Assembly: GCF_003989745.1 (NCBI RefSeq)
Contig: NZ_RZGS01000002.1
Span: 1 to 64,000 of the forward strand
From: Legionella septentrionalis
GTDB lineage: Bacteria; Pseudomonadota; Gammaproteobacteria; Legionellales; Legionellaceae
Length of the DNA stretch: 64,000 bases
Direction of reading: 5' to 3'
The notes beneath the pieces were generated by a model. It was not told the DNA's origin and searched no databases. It saw nothing but the letters and a program-made list of their open reading frames with translations. The position numbers and the translations under genes are program-made. Below are positions 53,037 to 62,841 of the stretch, piece after piece (positions within the stretch are counted from its first letter, which is position 1; each line of letters starts with the position of its first letter).

Positions 53037-54299
53037 TTAATTGAAAAAATGGAAAAAAAACACGCCAAAGTAAACTGCTGTAGCCACCCCAAGCATACCA
53101 GCTAAAAATAAACTCATGATCACTGCAAAACGATTATGTGCTATCACCCAAATCAAAATGAATTTAGAAATAAAACTCGCCACGATCATAATCCCTAGTA
53201 ATTGTGTGGCAGTAGTTAGGGATAGGCCTTTATCCTGATAGAGCAATGCGACTGCATAAGCCATACCATGAATTTCAAATAAACCAGTAATAAAAGAAGT
53301 CAGGGGTAGGGCAGATTCACCAATATGCTGATTGATTAAGCCTACCAATAACAAAATTCCCCCAATTAAAAACGCCAGCTTGAAAATAGCTTTGATGTCT
53401 AGAGGATTGGGGGGTGTTACGGTAATTTTTTGCTGTTGATTGTAACGCAAGCATAACCATGAAGCAGCCATGCCAAATACAATGGTTGCGAGAATCGGCC
53501 ATATGATAATTTTTAATAAAGAAGGGGCTGTATAGAATATAACAATTAAAAAGCCGCATAACGTCGCGATTGTGGCAAAAATGCCTGCTACGATTGCCGA
53601 AGTTGTACTTTGTTTCCTACTTTTTTTCGCGTTAGCGTGAGCCAATGAAGCAAATACGGCAGTAGAGGAAGCTAGGCCGCCAAAAAAACCGAGTAACAAC
53701 ATGCCTAAACCCTCGCCAAACAAGCGGATGGCAACATAGCCTCCAAATTGTAAAGCAGCGAGTATTAATACGATAATTCCAAAATTTTGTGGATTAAATA
53801 ATCCCCAGGGATCAATGACTTTGTCGGGTAAAAAAGACACAATCACTAGAGAAATAATGATGATGGTAATGGAAGCTTCAATTTCTTTGGCAGTAATTTT
53901 TTCCTTGGCAAACCTGTGCAAGCTTTGCCGTCCGTAAAGAATTAACAAAATAACTGTGGCAATGGAAAGCGCTAATAATTTTTCTTTCCATATTAAATAA
54001 CCTAATAAATAAACTGCAGCGCCTGCCATTTCAGTTGTGATGCCAATTTCATTTGTTTTTTTTCTGATCTCGGTAAAGCGAAAATAACCAAACAATAGGG
54101 CCGAAAAAACAAATAAGCTGAGCATTAGGGTGATGTATGGGGCATGTATTTGGGCCGCCAATGTCCCTAAAATAGATAAAAGAATGAAGGTGCGCATGCC
54201 AATCGCTTTGCTTCCTTCAGCGTGGCTGCGCTCGCGCTCTATCCCTATGAGCAACCCTATCATAAAAGAAAGAAGAAATGGCTGTATGGTTTCAAGCAT
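53037..54299 (-). CDS. MgtC/SapB and DUF4010 family membrane protein
   Basis: 420 residues, about 12 membrane segments. N-terminal MgtC-like signature GLLIGIERERSHAEGSKAIGMRTF near residue 15, then a DUF4010 region with EGLGMLLLGFFGGLASSTAVFASLAHA near 200 and further helices. MgtC proteins of intracellular pathogens help survival at low magnesium; for this longer version the role is unproven. Preceded on the same strand by the Tim44-like gene. Confidence 0.85.
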   Translation of the reverse strand: MLETIQPFLLSFMIGLLIGIERERSHAEGSKAIGMRTFILLSILGTLAAQIHAPYITLMLSLFVFSALLFGYFRFTEIRKKTNEIGITTEMAGAAVYLLGYLIWKEKLLALSIATVILLILYGRQSLHRFAKEKITAKEIEASITIIIISLVIVSFLPDKVIDPWGLFNPQNFGIIVLILAALQFGGYVAIRLFGEGLGMLLLGFFGGLASSTAVFASLAHANAKKSRKQSTTSAIVAGIFATIATLCGFLIVIFYTAPSLLKIIIWPILATIVFGMAASWLCLRYNQQQKITVTPPNPLDIKAIFKLAFLIGGILLLVGLINQHIGESALPLTSFITGLFEIHGMAYAVALLYQDKGLSLTTATQLLGIMIVASFISKFILIWVIAHNRFAVIMSLFLAGMLGVATAVYFGVFFFHFFN

Positions 54300-54326
54300 A
54301 TAAATTCTTCTTGAATGTTTTTGGCA

Positions 54327-55121
54327 TTAATAAGTTTGGCCAGTTTCCATTTCTTGTTGTATGCCACCCACTACCCATTGGGAGCTGTGGGTAAATTTGC
54401 GGAAATGCCAAATTTCATTTAGAGGGATGGACGCATCATTTTCCTTAATTAAACCTGTGAAGCGTACGCTTATCATCATGCCGTCTGGCTGTTTGGTTAC
54501 ATCCAGCAATTGTGCGTTTAAGGTACCAATTTCTGTAACATTAGGTTCATCGCCGCGTTCGTCCAATTGCATTTTAATTTCTGCAAACACTTCAGGGACA
54601 GTGAAAGCAGTTAAATCTTGCATGTTTTTTTGATCATAAGCATTCTGCAAGCGTATAAACATGACTTTTGCCTCACGCAGGAAGCTTTCAGTATCGAAAT
54701 CTTGGGTTTCATCTGCGAAATAAGGTTCTTGGCGATAATCATTTCGTGTTTGGCCTCGTCCGAACGCTTGAGACGCGGTTTGATAATTGAGAGTTTGTCT
54801 TTTGCGGAAGAAATTAAATATCAGCAATCCTAATAAACCTAAAATCGCCCAGGTTACCAGACCGCTTGCCAATCCATGTTGCATAAATAAACTGGCCAGT
54901 AAGCCGCCAATCAATAACCCGCCAAGCATCCCGCCCCAACGGCTGCTATTCGAGCGCTGGCCTAAAGGTTTGGTGTTTTTAGGGGCAGAATGAGAAAAAC
55001 TGCTATGCGAACGTTGCACGCCAAAACTCCGCCCGCCACCAAAACGCTTGGCTGCTGCTTCATTCATGGTAAGACCGAAGCTTAATAATACGATTAAAAA
55101 ATAAGCAAAAAATTTGTACAT
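54327..55121 (-). CDS. Tim44-like domain protein, membrane-bound
   Basis: 264 residues. Signal or membrane helix at the N-terminus, Ser/Arg-rich stretch (FGGGRSFGVQRSHSSFSHS), Gly-rich membrane segments (about 66-108), then a Tim44-like globular domain (about 140-262; FLREAKVMFIRLQNAYDQ and IWHFRKFTHSSQWVVGGIQQ). The bacterial family is common in proteobacteria with unknown function. It lies 27 bases before the MgtC-like gene. Confidence 0.88.
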   Translation of the reverse strand: MYKFFAYFLIVLLSFGLTMNEAAAKRFGGGRSFGVQRSHSSFSHSAPKNTKPLGQRSNSSRWGGMLGGLLIGGLLASLFMQHGLASGLVTWAILGLLGLLIFNFFRKRQTLNYQTASQAFGRGQTRNDYRQEPYFADETQDFDTESFLREAKVMFIRLQNAYDQKNMQDLTAFTVPEVFAEIKMQLDERGDEPNVTEIGTLNAQLLDVTKQPDGMMISVRFTGLIKENDASIPLNEIWHFRKFTHSSQWVVGGIQQEMETGQTY

Positions 55122-55347
55122 TTTGACAACCCAATTAAAAAAACATCATTATTGCACTTCTTATCGCGGATGCACAGAGCTTGTGTTGAAAACGTAAGAC
55201 TTGCTCATTTAAGGCACCCGGTTCACCCCTTAAGGAGCGAATCGCGGATTTGCATACTCGCATAGGCTGGCATGGGATTGCGTATTTTATTCGCAATCTC
55301 ATGAGAACCTGTACGCTTTAAATCAATAGACATAGGGTGCAACGGTA

Positions 55348-55599
55348 TCAAGACACTTTATCAGCTTTTTCTTGTTGATATTTATGCAACAATTTTTCTA
55401 CCTCGGCTGTATAATGACGTGATTCATTACTTGCTGGCATGTTCTCTTCTTCAGCAACTTGTCTTAATTCGATATCATCCAACCAATTTGTCAAAAGTTT
55501 AATTTTATCATCAATGGATAATTCAGCGTCATTTTCAACTTCAAAAGGATGCTTGTAGAATTTAAGCGGATTGGCAATTTTTTCCAGATTTTTGTCCAT
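55348..55599 (-). CDS. Conserved-looking small protein, unknown function
   Basis: 83 residues from the ATG at 55599 (AAAGGA site six bases upstream). Sequence PLKFYKHPFEVENDAELSID and KIKLLTNWLDDIELRQVAEEENMP is rich in acidic residues and helices; this pattern is typical of small proteins in other gammaproteobacteria near stress genes, but I cannot name it. The frame extends upstream to 55629 without a ribosome site. Confidence 0.6.
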   Translation of the reverse strand: MDKNLEKIANPLKFYKHPFEVENDAELSIDDKIKLLTNWLDDIELRQVAEEENMPASNESRHYTAEVEKLLHKYQQEKADKVS

Positions 55600-55666
55600 A
55601 GACTGTCCTTTATTATCCGGTAGTTTCACTTAAAGTTTAGTAAAGAAGAATAATTATAAAGAGGTT

Positions 55667-56254
55667 TTATTGTCCTATTCCCCCCATAAATGCCCATTTC
55701 ATTGCCTCTTTTTGGGATAATTCAACTTTCGTGACTGCATCTTTAGGTACATAGACGGTATAACCGCCAATTTGATAACTCATCGGCAGATACACTGAAA
55801 TTAATGTATCGTCGCCGATGCCGGCAGGCGCCTTATCAAAGCTGGTGCGCGTTACAATGCCAAGGACTTTAATATTCAACGCTTTAAAATGAACCATGAC
55901 CACGTCTTCGCCATCTGGTTTGGTAGGAGAGGTCAGATATTTAATGAAGGTTTGAATTGCCTGATAGACATCGCCAATAATAGGTAGCCGGCTCATAAAA
56001 CGCTGTACAACGAATGCCATATGCCGGGTTATATAAGTTTGCAGCAATAAACCGGTTAAAAACACGATTAATAAAGCGGTTAACAATCCCATTCCAGGGA
56101 CGTAATAAGTTCCCAAGATTTTTTGGAGAACCTGGCTGGAAATGGCTTCGATGCTTTGTAGCAACCAAAATATAAAATAAAGCGTAAGATAGAAAGGCAG
56201 CAAAGTAAGTAAGCCTCTCCAAAATAACGAAATGATTTTGTGTTTTGAATACAT
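55667..56254 (-). CDS. DUF502 family membrane protein
   Basis: 195 residues. Two membrane segments (about 10-30 and 48-72), followed by the DUF502 domain with RLPIIGDVYQAIQTFIKYL and FKALNIKVLGIVTRTSF, and the PMSYQIGGYTVYVPKDAV end motif. Homologues occur widely, role unknown. Monocistronic. Confidence 0.88.
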   Translation of the reverse strand: MYSKHKIISLFWRGLLTLLPFYLTLYFIFWLLQSIEAISSQVLQKILGTYYVPGMGLLTALLIVFLTGLLLQTYITRHMAFVVQRFMSRLPIIGDVYQAIQTFIKYLTSPTKPDGEDVVMVHFKALNIKVLGIVTRTSFDKAPAGIGDDTLISVYLPMSYQIGGYTVYVPKDAVTKVELSQKEAMKWAFMGGIGQ

Positions 56255-56517
56255 CCTTTTCTCGCAAGCAATGAAATCCTTTCAGTATAAAAGCATTGGT
56301 AACAGTGTTTTTGCAAGTTTTGCTTTCATTTAATGGCTGCATAGCGATGCATAAAGCGTTAACATTGTGAAGAACATAAGCTTGCACCGGCTTGCCTAGA
56401 TAAAAAAATAAGTCGCGTAAATAGCATGGACCAAAAGATGGCTAAAAAATTAAGCTATATTGCGCATTAAATAGAGTTAAAAGTCAGGTTACAATACTTT
56501 CTTTTTTTAGTTTCTCT

Positions 56518-56943
56518 ATGAAATTTACAATTGACCCAAGAATCTTATGCAGTTCTTTTGAATTAGGCGACTGGCCACTTTCAAGTATTTTATTGAAAGA
56601 CAATGTTAATTTTCCATGGCTTATCCTGGTGCCACGCGTTAAAGCTATTCAGGAAATTTGGCAATTGTCAGCATCGCAACGCCACACGCTCATGGATGAA
56701 TTGCACGCGGCTTCTACTATTGTCCAGGATGTATTTAAGCCTAATAAATTAAATATAGGGAGCTTGGGTAATATCGTTTCGCAATTACATGTCCACGTAA
56801 TAGGTCGCTTTATAAATGACGATTTATGGCCGCATGGTGTCTGGCAAGCCGCGCAAACTGTTGTCGCTTATCCTGAAACTACCCGCGGACAAATCATTGA
56901 TGAATTAAGGATAAGAGTGGCTCAGGCTTTTATATTGCGCTAA
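56518..56943 (+). CDS. HIT-domain protein
   Basis: 141 residues. The histidine-triad motif is QLHVHVIGRF near residue 90 (His-x-His-x-x-Gly form rather than HxHxH). Conserved LGDWPLSSILLKDNVNFPWLILVPR at the N-terminus. Probable nucleotide hydrolase or transferase. It runs convergent to the next gene, with 39 bases of overlap. Confidence 0.85.
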   Translation: MKFTIDPRILCSSFELGDWPLSSILLKDNVNFPWLILVPRVKAIQEIWQLSASQRHTLMDELHAASTIVQDVFKPNKLNIGSLGNIVSQLHVHVIGRFINDDLWPHGVWQAAQTVVAYPETTRGQIIDELRIRVAQAFILR

Positions 56944-58485
56944 AGGTTCCTGGTCGGGGAATATTTCCGCCAAAGATACCGAGAAGCCGTCTTCGCGCAC
57001 AATTCGTGCGTGCGAGCGTTTCAATTGCCTTGGCTCATCCACCCCACAGGAATGACAAAGAATAGCCACTTCATCCACCATATTATTGGCGTAGTGATAT
57101 ACCCGTTCTGCTTTGTCTTCCACGACCAAGCCGCGCTGTAAGTGCTTGTTATGCGTGGCAATCCCTGTAGGGCAGGTGTTGCGGTGGCATTTCATCGATT
57201 GAACACAGCCTAAAGCAAGCATAAAACCTCGAGCTGAATTAATAAAATCTGCACCAGCACAGAGCGCCCAAGTGACTTCTGCTGGCGTAATCAATTTACC
57301 GCTCGCAATCACTTTAATTCGTTCGCGCAAATGATAAAGGACAAGAAAATCAACCAGCTTGGGTAATGACTCATCAATTGGGATGCCCATGTAATCCATT
57401 AAACCTTGTGGTGAAGCCCCGGTGCCGCCATCGGCGCTATCCAGCGTGATGAAATCAGGGGCACAAGGGATCCCGCGCTTGTGAATCGTTTGACATAATT
57501 CGTGCAGCCAGTCATAGCTACCCAATACAAATTTGCATCCTACTGGTTTTCCAGTTATTTCGCGCACATGGTTAATGACATCGAGCAGTTCTTCCACATT
57601 ACTGATATCAATATGTCGGCTTGGGCTGATGGAATCAACGTGCACTGGTATCCCGCGGATTTTGGCTATTTCCTCAGTTACTTTTATTGCTGGCAGAATA
57701 CCACCTTTGCCAGGTTTAGCACCTTGACTTAGTTTAATTTCGAACATTTTTATGCAGTCAATTTGTGCGTATTCGCGCAATTTTTTATCCGATAATTTGC
57801 CGTCCAGATCACGAAAACCATATTTAGCTGTACCTATCTGCGCAACAATATCGCATCCGGATTCCAAGTGATACGGTGCGATGCCGCCTTCACCTGTGTT
57901 TAGCCAACATCCGGCCATTTTAGCCCCCCGGCCCAAAGCCTGTATTGCCGGTTTTGAAATCGCACCATAACTCATAGCCGAAATATTAAAAAAATGCGTG
58001 GTAGTATATGGTTTGGCGCAGAAAGGGCCTATCGTTACGGCACGGATATGTGCTTTATCTGTTGCCAGCGGCGGAAAGGGCGCATTTACGAAATAAACCG
58101 TGCCAGTATTATTCAAAGGGCGGGTAGAGCCGAAACCTAGCGTTGTATCTACATTTTTAGAGGCGCGATATACCCAGTTGCGTTCCGCGCGGTTGAAAGG
58201 CAGCTCTTCGCGATCGCCTGCAAAAAAGTATTGGCGGAAAAACTCTCCCAAATATTCACCGACATAACGGAAATGGCCGATAACTGGATAATTGCGTAAG
58301 ATGGTGCGCTTCTTCTGGTTTCTATCATAAAGATACAAACTGATGAGAAACAAGAGGGTGCTCACTGAAATAATCAGCCAAATTAATTCACCAAGCTCCC
58401 AAGCCCTTAAAAAGAAAATAACCCTAGGTTTAATACTCACAGGTGCGTGATCCACAAAAATCCTTTTATGAAGAACATGATGCAA
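56905..58485 (-). CDS. FMN-binding glutamate synthase family protein
   Basis: 526 residues. N-terminal membrane helix (about 30-52), then a glutamate synthase-like TIM barrel: STRPLNNTGTVYF, GEGGIAPYHLESGCD near 195, QGAKPGKGG near 250, DSADGGTGASPQG near 350, and an iron-sulfur cluster-type C-rich stretch MKCHRNTCPTGIATHN near 425. Such stand-alone proteins lack the amidotransferase domain of GltB, so glutamate synthesis from glutamine is not certain. Overlaps the HIT gene end. Confidence 0.9.
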   Translation of the reverse strand: MHHVLHKRIFVDHAPVSIKPRVIFFLRAWELGELIWLIISVSTLLFLISLYLYDRNQKKRTILRNYPVIGHFRYVGEYLGEFFRQYFFAGDREELPFNRAERNWVYRASKNVDTTLGFGSTRPLNNTGTVYFVNAPFPPLATDKAHIRAVTIGPFCAKPYTTTHFFNISAMSYGAISKPAIQALGRGAKMAGCWLNTGEGGIAPYHLESGCDIVAQIGTAKYGFRDLDGKLSDKKLREYAQIDCIKMFEIKLSQGAKPGKGGILPAIKVTEEIAKIRGIPVHVDSISPSRHIDISNVEELLDVINHVREITGKPVGCKFVLGSYDWLHELCQTIHKRGIPCAPDFITLDSADGGTGASPQGLMDYMGIPIDESLPKLVDFLVLYHLRERIKVIASGKLITPAEVTWALCAGADFINSARGFMLALGCVQSMKCHRNTCPTGIATHNKHLQRGLVVEDKAERVYHYANNMVDEVAILCHSCGVDEPRQLKRSHARIVREDGFSVSLAEIFPDQEPLAQYKSLSHSYP

Positions 58486-58592
58486 ATCTTACCTTGGGAT
58501 TTTAGACAAATGCCATAGTTATTTATGCTTTTCATTTTATGTTAAAAATATCGTCTGTTTGACATAAAGGCGATCAACAATTTGGGTCGTGG

Positions 58593-58600
58593 TGTATAAT
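58593..58600 (+). promoter_or_regulatory. Extended -10 promoter of the yqgE operon
   Basis: TGTATAAT (58593-58600) is a perfect -10 with the TG extension. No good -35 lies at the right distance; TTGACA (58558-58563) is too far. It is 31 bases before the yqgE start. Confidence 0.5.
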
Positions 58601-58631
58601 TAATACAAAGAGACAAAAAGGAGGGCTTGTC

Positions 58632-59195
58632 ATGGCACTCAATATGTCATTAGCGAATCATTTACTGATTGCAATGCCCTCACTAAATGATCCTAATTTC
58701 AAAAGAGCAGTTGTCTATGTTTGTGAGCATCATGCGCAAGGGGCAGTAGGGCTTATGATTAATCGCCCTATGCAGTATCCTTTGGGAATTGTGTTTGATC
58801 AACTGCAGATTCAACCTAAGCGCAGTGAACGCAGCCTCATGCCACTATTGTTTGGGGGGCCCATGCAGCCCGATCGCGGTTTTGTCATTCATAGACCTTT
58901 CGGAGATTGGCGTTCCAGTCTTCTTTTGAGAGATGATGTGACGGTGACCACTTCAAATGATATCATTCGCGCTATTGCAGAAGAGCATGGACCTAAGGAC
59001 GTATTGGTTACCTTAGGTTATACAGCTTGGGGAGAAAATCAGATAGAAAAGGAAATCATGGAAAATTCCTGGCTAGTTTGCCCGAGTACCCCCGAATTGT
59101 TATATGATGTGCCATTTGAAGAACGCTGGGAATATGCAGGTTTGACAATTGGCGTAAAAATGAGTGAATTAACGTCTAGCGTGGGCCATGCGTGA
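58632..59195 (+). CDS. yqgE: YqgE/AlgH family protein
   Basis: 187 residues, family-typical length. Motifs NHLLIAMPSLNDPNFKRAVV at the N-terminus, GLMINRPMQYPLG near 50, LFGGPMQPDRGFVIH near 75 and LGYTAWGENQIEKE near 128. Function unclear; the gene is conserved upstream of ruvX (yqgF) in many proteobacteria, as here, with an eight-base overlap. Ribosome site AAAGGAGG. Confidence 0.95.
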   Translation: MALNMSLANHLLIAMPSLNDPNFKRAVVYVCEHHAQGAVGLMINRPMQYPLGIVFDQLQIQPKRSERSLMPLLFGGPMQPDRGFVIHRPFGDWRSSLLLRDDVTVTTSNDIIRAIAEEHGPKDVLVTLGYTAWGENQIEKEIMENSWLVCPSTPELLYDVPFEERWEYAGLTIGVKMSELTSSVGHA

Positions 59196-59610
59196 AGGTA
59201 TTTATCTTGGGTTTGATTTTGGGTTTAAGCGCATAGGAGTCGCCGTTGGGCAATCGCTTACCGGGAATGCTTCACCGCTTGCAACCATTGAAGCGCAGCA
59301 GGGCGTGCCTCGAAACTGGGATTTTATTCGCAAACTTATTCAGGAATGGCGACCATTGGCCTTGATTGTCGGATTACCCACTTGTATCGACGATAGTGAA
59401 CTTTACACTACCGAAGCAGCGCGCAATTTTGCCCACCAATTGAAAGATCGTTTTTCCCTGCCGGTGCATCTTGTTGATGAACGGCTTTCTACCGTGGAAG
59501 CCCGTGCTCATTTGTTTGAGCAAGGTGGATATCGTAAAATTAAAAAATCAGAAATTGACAGCATTGCGGCCTGCATCATTTTGGAACAATGGCTGCAGCA
59601 TTCCTGGTGA
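59188..59610 (+). CDS. ruvX: Holliday junction resolvase-like protein (YqgF family)
   Basis: 140 residues, RNase H-like fold. YLGFDFGFKRIGVAVG near the N-terminus carries the first catalytic Asp, LIVGLPTCIDDS near 60 and VDERLSTVEA near 98 hold the second. Implicated in pre-16S rRNA processing in E. coli. Start overlaps yqgE; pyrB follows six bases after the stop. Confidence 0.94.
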   Translation: MREGIYLGFDFGFKRIGVAVGQSLTGNASPLATIEAQQGVPRNWDFIRKLIQEWRPLALIVGLPTCIDDSELYTTEAARNFAHQLKDRFSLPVHLVDERLSTVEARAHLFEQGGYRKIKKSEIDSIAACIILEQWLQHSW

Positions 59611-59616
59611 GTAGAC

Positions 59617-60516
59617 ATGAAACATTTTCTTGAAATAAACCAGCTCAGCCGTGGCGGAGCCAAGCATCTTATTGAGCGGGCATTTGCATTAAAGCACAGC
59701 AGTATTCAGCCTGCCTACCCTCTTACTACTGTGGCGAATCTTTTTTATGAAAACAGTACGCGTACACGCGTCAGTTTTGAAATGGCCGCAAGACGCTTAA
59801 GCATGCCTGTGATTAATCTTGACTTACAAAATTCTTCCGAGAGTAAAGGCGAAACGCTCACAGACACTATTGCCAACCTCGCAGCCATGGGCATTGCCGG
59901 CTTTGTTATACGCCATAGCGAAGAAGGGTTGCCAAAGCGCATTGCCGAACAATTTGACCGTAAAATTCACGTAATCAATGCAGGCGATGGCAAGCATGAA
60001 CATCCAACCCAAGCGATGCTGGATATGATGACCATCATGGAGCAAAAACCTTATGTCGATCAAATTAAAATCGCCATCGTTGGAGATTTACGCCATTCGC
60101 GTGTTGCCAATTCCATGCAGAATTTGTGCAAGCTGTTGCAAGTAAAGGAATTGGTTTTGGTAGCGCCCTCCCTTTGGCTGCCAGAGAAAATCCATCATGG
60201 TCGCACAACCACTTCCTTGCAGGAAGGGATTGCTGATGCGGATGTAGTGATTTGTTTGCGCGTGCAAAAAGAACGTTTAAAAACAGGGGAAGAGTTGGAT
60301 TTTGCCCGCTACCATCGCGATTATGCAATCACTGCAAATACGGTTAAATATGCCAAAGCTGATGCCATGGTTATGCATCCTGGCCCTATCAATCGGGGAG
60401 TAGAACTTGATAGCGAGGTAGCAGATAGTCCTCAAGCCTTTATCTTGAAACAAGTACAAAATGGCGTATTTATGCGCATGGCTATCCTGGAAGCTTTGAT
60501 GCAGCACGCATCGTAA
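59617..60516 (+). CDS. pyrB: Aspartate carbamoyltransferase
   Basis: First committed step of pyrimidine synthesis. 299 residues. Carbamoyl phosphate motif FYENSTRTRVSFEMAARR near residue 46, GDGKHEHPTQAMLDM near 122, IVGDLRHSRVANS near 152, and MVMHPGPINRGVEL near 250. Third gene of the yqgE-ruvX-pyrB operon. No pyrC-like (dihydroorotase) gene or pyrI regulatory subunit follows; the window turns to yifB on the other strand. Confidence 0.95.
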   Translation: MKHFLEINQLSRGGAKHLIERAFALKHSSIQPAYPLTTVANLFYENSTRTRVSFEMAARRLSMPVINLDLQNSSESKGETLTDTIANLAAMGIAGFVIRHSEEGLPKRIAEQFDRKIHVINAGDGKHEHPTQAMLDMMTIMEQKPYVDQIKIAIVGDLRHSRVANSMQNLCKLLQVKELVLVAPSLWLPEKIHHGRTTTSLQEGIADADVVICLRVQKERLKTGEELDFARYHRDYAITANTVKYAKADAMVMHPGPINRGVELDSEVADSPQAFILKQVQNGVFMRMAILEALMQHAS

Positions 60517-60518
60517 AT

Positions 60519-62030
60519 CTACCCAGGCATTTTAAAGATTTGCCTGAAAGATAAAGCTTGTTGCAAATCTACCAAAGTGACGGGTTCGGCACGCCTTATG
60601 TCCGCAATAGTGCGCGCTACTTTCAACAAACGATGAAAGGCACGGGCAGATAATTTTAGTTTATGCATGACTTGAAACAAAAAATCTTGTTCCTGTGTAT
60701 TCAATGCACATACCCGCTCACAATCTTTTGCGCCTAGCTGGGCATTGATGCAGCCTTGCCGGTGCATTTGTCTCAACCGTACCTCGGCTACAAGTTCTCT
60801 TATTGCTAAGCTTTCTTTGCCAGGCGATGTATTAGGCTTAATAAGTTCTTCTTCGCTCAGGGCTTGCACAGTGATGTGCATGTCAATCCGGTCTAACAAA
60901 GGTGCTGATAGCTTGCCTAAATAACGGTTAATGCGCTCGGGAGTACAATAACATGTCGCCTTGGCATTACCCCATTGTCCACAAGGGCAAGGGTTCATCG
61001 CGGCCAGTAATTGAAACCGGGCTGGAAAATCAGCGTGTGTGGTCGCTCTTGAGATGCAAATACGTCCCGATTCCAATGGCTCACGCAAGGTTTCAAGTAC
61101 GTGGCGATGGAATTCGGGAAGTTCATCCAAAAATAAAATTCCATGGTGAGCCAGGGAAATTTCACCGGGTTTTGGCGGATTGCCTCCTCCCACCAGCGCA
61201 ACTGGGGATGCAGTATGATGCGGCGAACGGAAAGGGGGTTGGCGCCAATTGGTAAAATCAGGCGAGCGGCCGCGGATGGATTGAATGGAAGCGCACTCTA
61301 GCGATTGTTCTTCTGACAGATCAGGGAGCAGCGTGCTAAAACGGGTTGCCAACATGGTTTTGCCGCTCCCCGGCGGCCCGCTTAATAAAATACTGTGGCC
61401 TCCGCAAGCGGCAATTTCCAAAGCACGTTTTGCATGCTGTTGCCCTTTTATATCAGACCAATCCAGGTGGGCATCATTGCGAACAATTTCCGGCTTGGCG
61501 GGTAGCTTGGGCAAAGGGATGCCCTGGCATAGATACCCGCATGCCGCGCGAAGATTGCATGCAGCCGAGACGCACTCTGAACCAACGAGCGCTGCTTCCT
61601 CTGCATTTGCGTAAGGGATCAGCAATTGCTGTTGGTCGCGGTGAGCCGCTAAGACGGCTGGAATGATTCCTGCTATTCTGCGCAAGCTGCCATCCAAAGC
61701 CAATTCGCCGATAAACTCGTGTCCTTTGAGCTTCTCCATGGGCAATTGTCCCGAAGCTGCAAGAATGCCAATTGCAATAGGAAGGTCAAAGCCGCTGCCT
61801 GTTTTAGGAAGATCAGCGGGGGCTAGATTGACTGTGATTTTACGGCATGGAAATTCAAATTGGCTGTTTATGATGGCACTGCGCACTCGATCCTTACTTT
61901 CTTTTACCGCTGTTTCGGCAAGACCGACGAGGGTAAATGCTGGCAACCCGTTGGATAAATGGACTTCTACAGAAACGGCTTGCGCGTGAATACCGATGCT
62001 GCTGCGCGTCCTTATAATCGCTAAGCTCAT
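60519..62030 (-). CDS. yifB: YifB family Mg chelatase-like AAA ATPase
   Basis: 503 residues from the ATG at 62030 (MSLAIIRTRSS). N-terminal ChlI-like domain, then AAA core with Walker A GPPGSGKTM near 220, and FRSPHHTASPVALVGGG, DELPEFHRHVLETLREPLE motifs; C-terminal KLSARAFHRLLKVARTIADI. The E. coli homologue (ComM) promotes branch migration in natural transformation. Converges with pyrB, two bases apart. Confidence 0.93.
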   Translation of the reverse strand: MSLAIIRTRSSIGIHAQAVSVEVHLSNGLPAFTLVGLAETAVKESKDRVRSAIINSQFEFPCRKITVNLAPADLPKTGSGFDLPIAIGILAASGQLPMEKLKGHEFIGELALDGSLRRIAGIIPAVLAAHRDQQQLLIPYANAEEAALVGSECVSAACNLRAACGYLCQGIPLPKLPAKPEIVRNDAHLDWSDIKGQQHAKRALEIAACGGHSILLSGPPGSGKTMLATRFSTLLPDLSEEQSLECASIQSIRGRSPDFTNWRQPPFRSPHHTASPVALVGGGNPPKPGEISLAHHGILFLDELPEFHRHVLETLREPLESGRICISRATTHADFPARFQLLAAMNPCPCGQWGNAKATCYCTPERINRYLGKLSAPLLDRIDMHITVQALSEEELIKPNTSPGKESLAIRELVAEVRLRQMHRQGCINAQLGAKDCERVCALNTQEQDFLFQVMHKLKLSARAFHRLLKVARTIADIRRAEPVTLVDLQQALSFRQIFKMPG

Positions 62031-62102
62031 GATAATAATTATTTTTGAGGTTGGAAAAGTTATTCTACTGAAACCGCACAAGCGCGTCGAGGGAGTAGGT
62101 AA

Positions 62103-62357
62103 TTATTTTTCTTTTGTTTGTTTTGCCAGCAATGTATTTACTTGCTGTTGTAAAGCATCCAGTTTTTCACGGGTACGGGCTAACACTTTAGTTTGCACGT
62201 CAAATTCATCGCGTGTTACCAAATCCATATGGGTAAATGCAGATTGCAGAATTTCCTTGAATTTTTGTTGAATCTCATTTTCAAAATTTTGTAAACTGCT
62301 AGGTAATGAAGAGTATAATTTTTTTGCTAAATCCTCAAATTGTTTAGGGTCAAACAT
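62103..62357 (-). CDS. ubiK: UbiK (YqiC/BMFP-type) accessory protein
   Basis: 84 residues from the ATG at 62357. Helical MFDPKQFEDLAKKLYSSLP and C-terminal coiled coil LARTREKLDALQQQVNTLLAK. In E. coli this protein assists aerobic ubiquinone synthesis. Position next to yifB and divergent to glnK matches many gammaproteobacteria. Longer upstream frame is not needed. Confidence 0.88.
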   Translation of the reverse strand: MFDPKQFEDLAKKLYSSLPSSLQNFENEIQQKFKEILQSAFTHMDLVTRDEFDVQTKVLARTREKLDALQQQVNTLLAKQTKEK

Positions 62358-62434
62358 ACAAACTCCAATAATTATTTTTCTAGAGTCTAGCAAAATCAAA
62401 CTAGATGAGCTATCAATAATCGTTTTTAAGGTAA

Positions 62435-62779
<345 letters not shown>

Positions 62780-62791
62780 GCTTTAAAGTAC

Positions 62792-62834
62792 ATCCCATCT
62801 TCTCCACGTTTTGCTGCAGAAGATGGGATATTTG
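62792..62834. terminator. Terminator between glnK and the EVE-domain gene
   Basis: Twelve-base-pair perfect stem ATCCCATCTTCT / AGAAGATGGGAT with a 14-base loop (62804-62817), between convergent genes. Followed by ATTTGC. Confidence 0.75.
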
Positions 62835-62841
62835 CATGTCA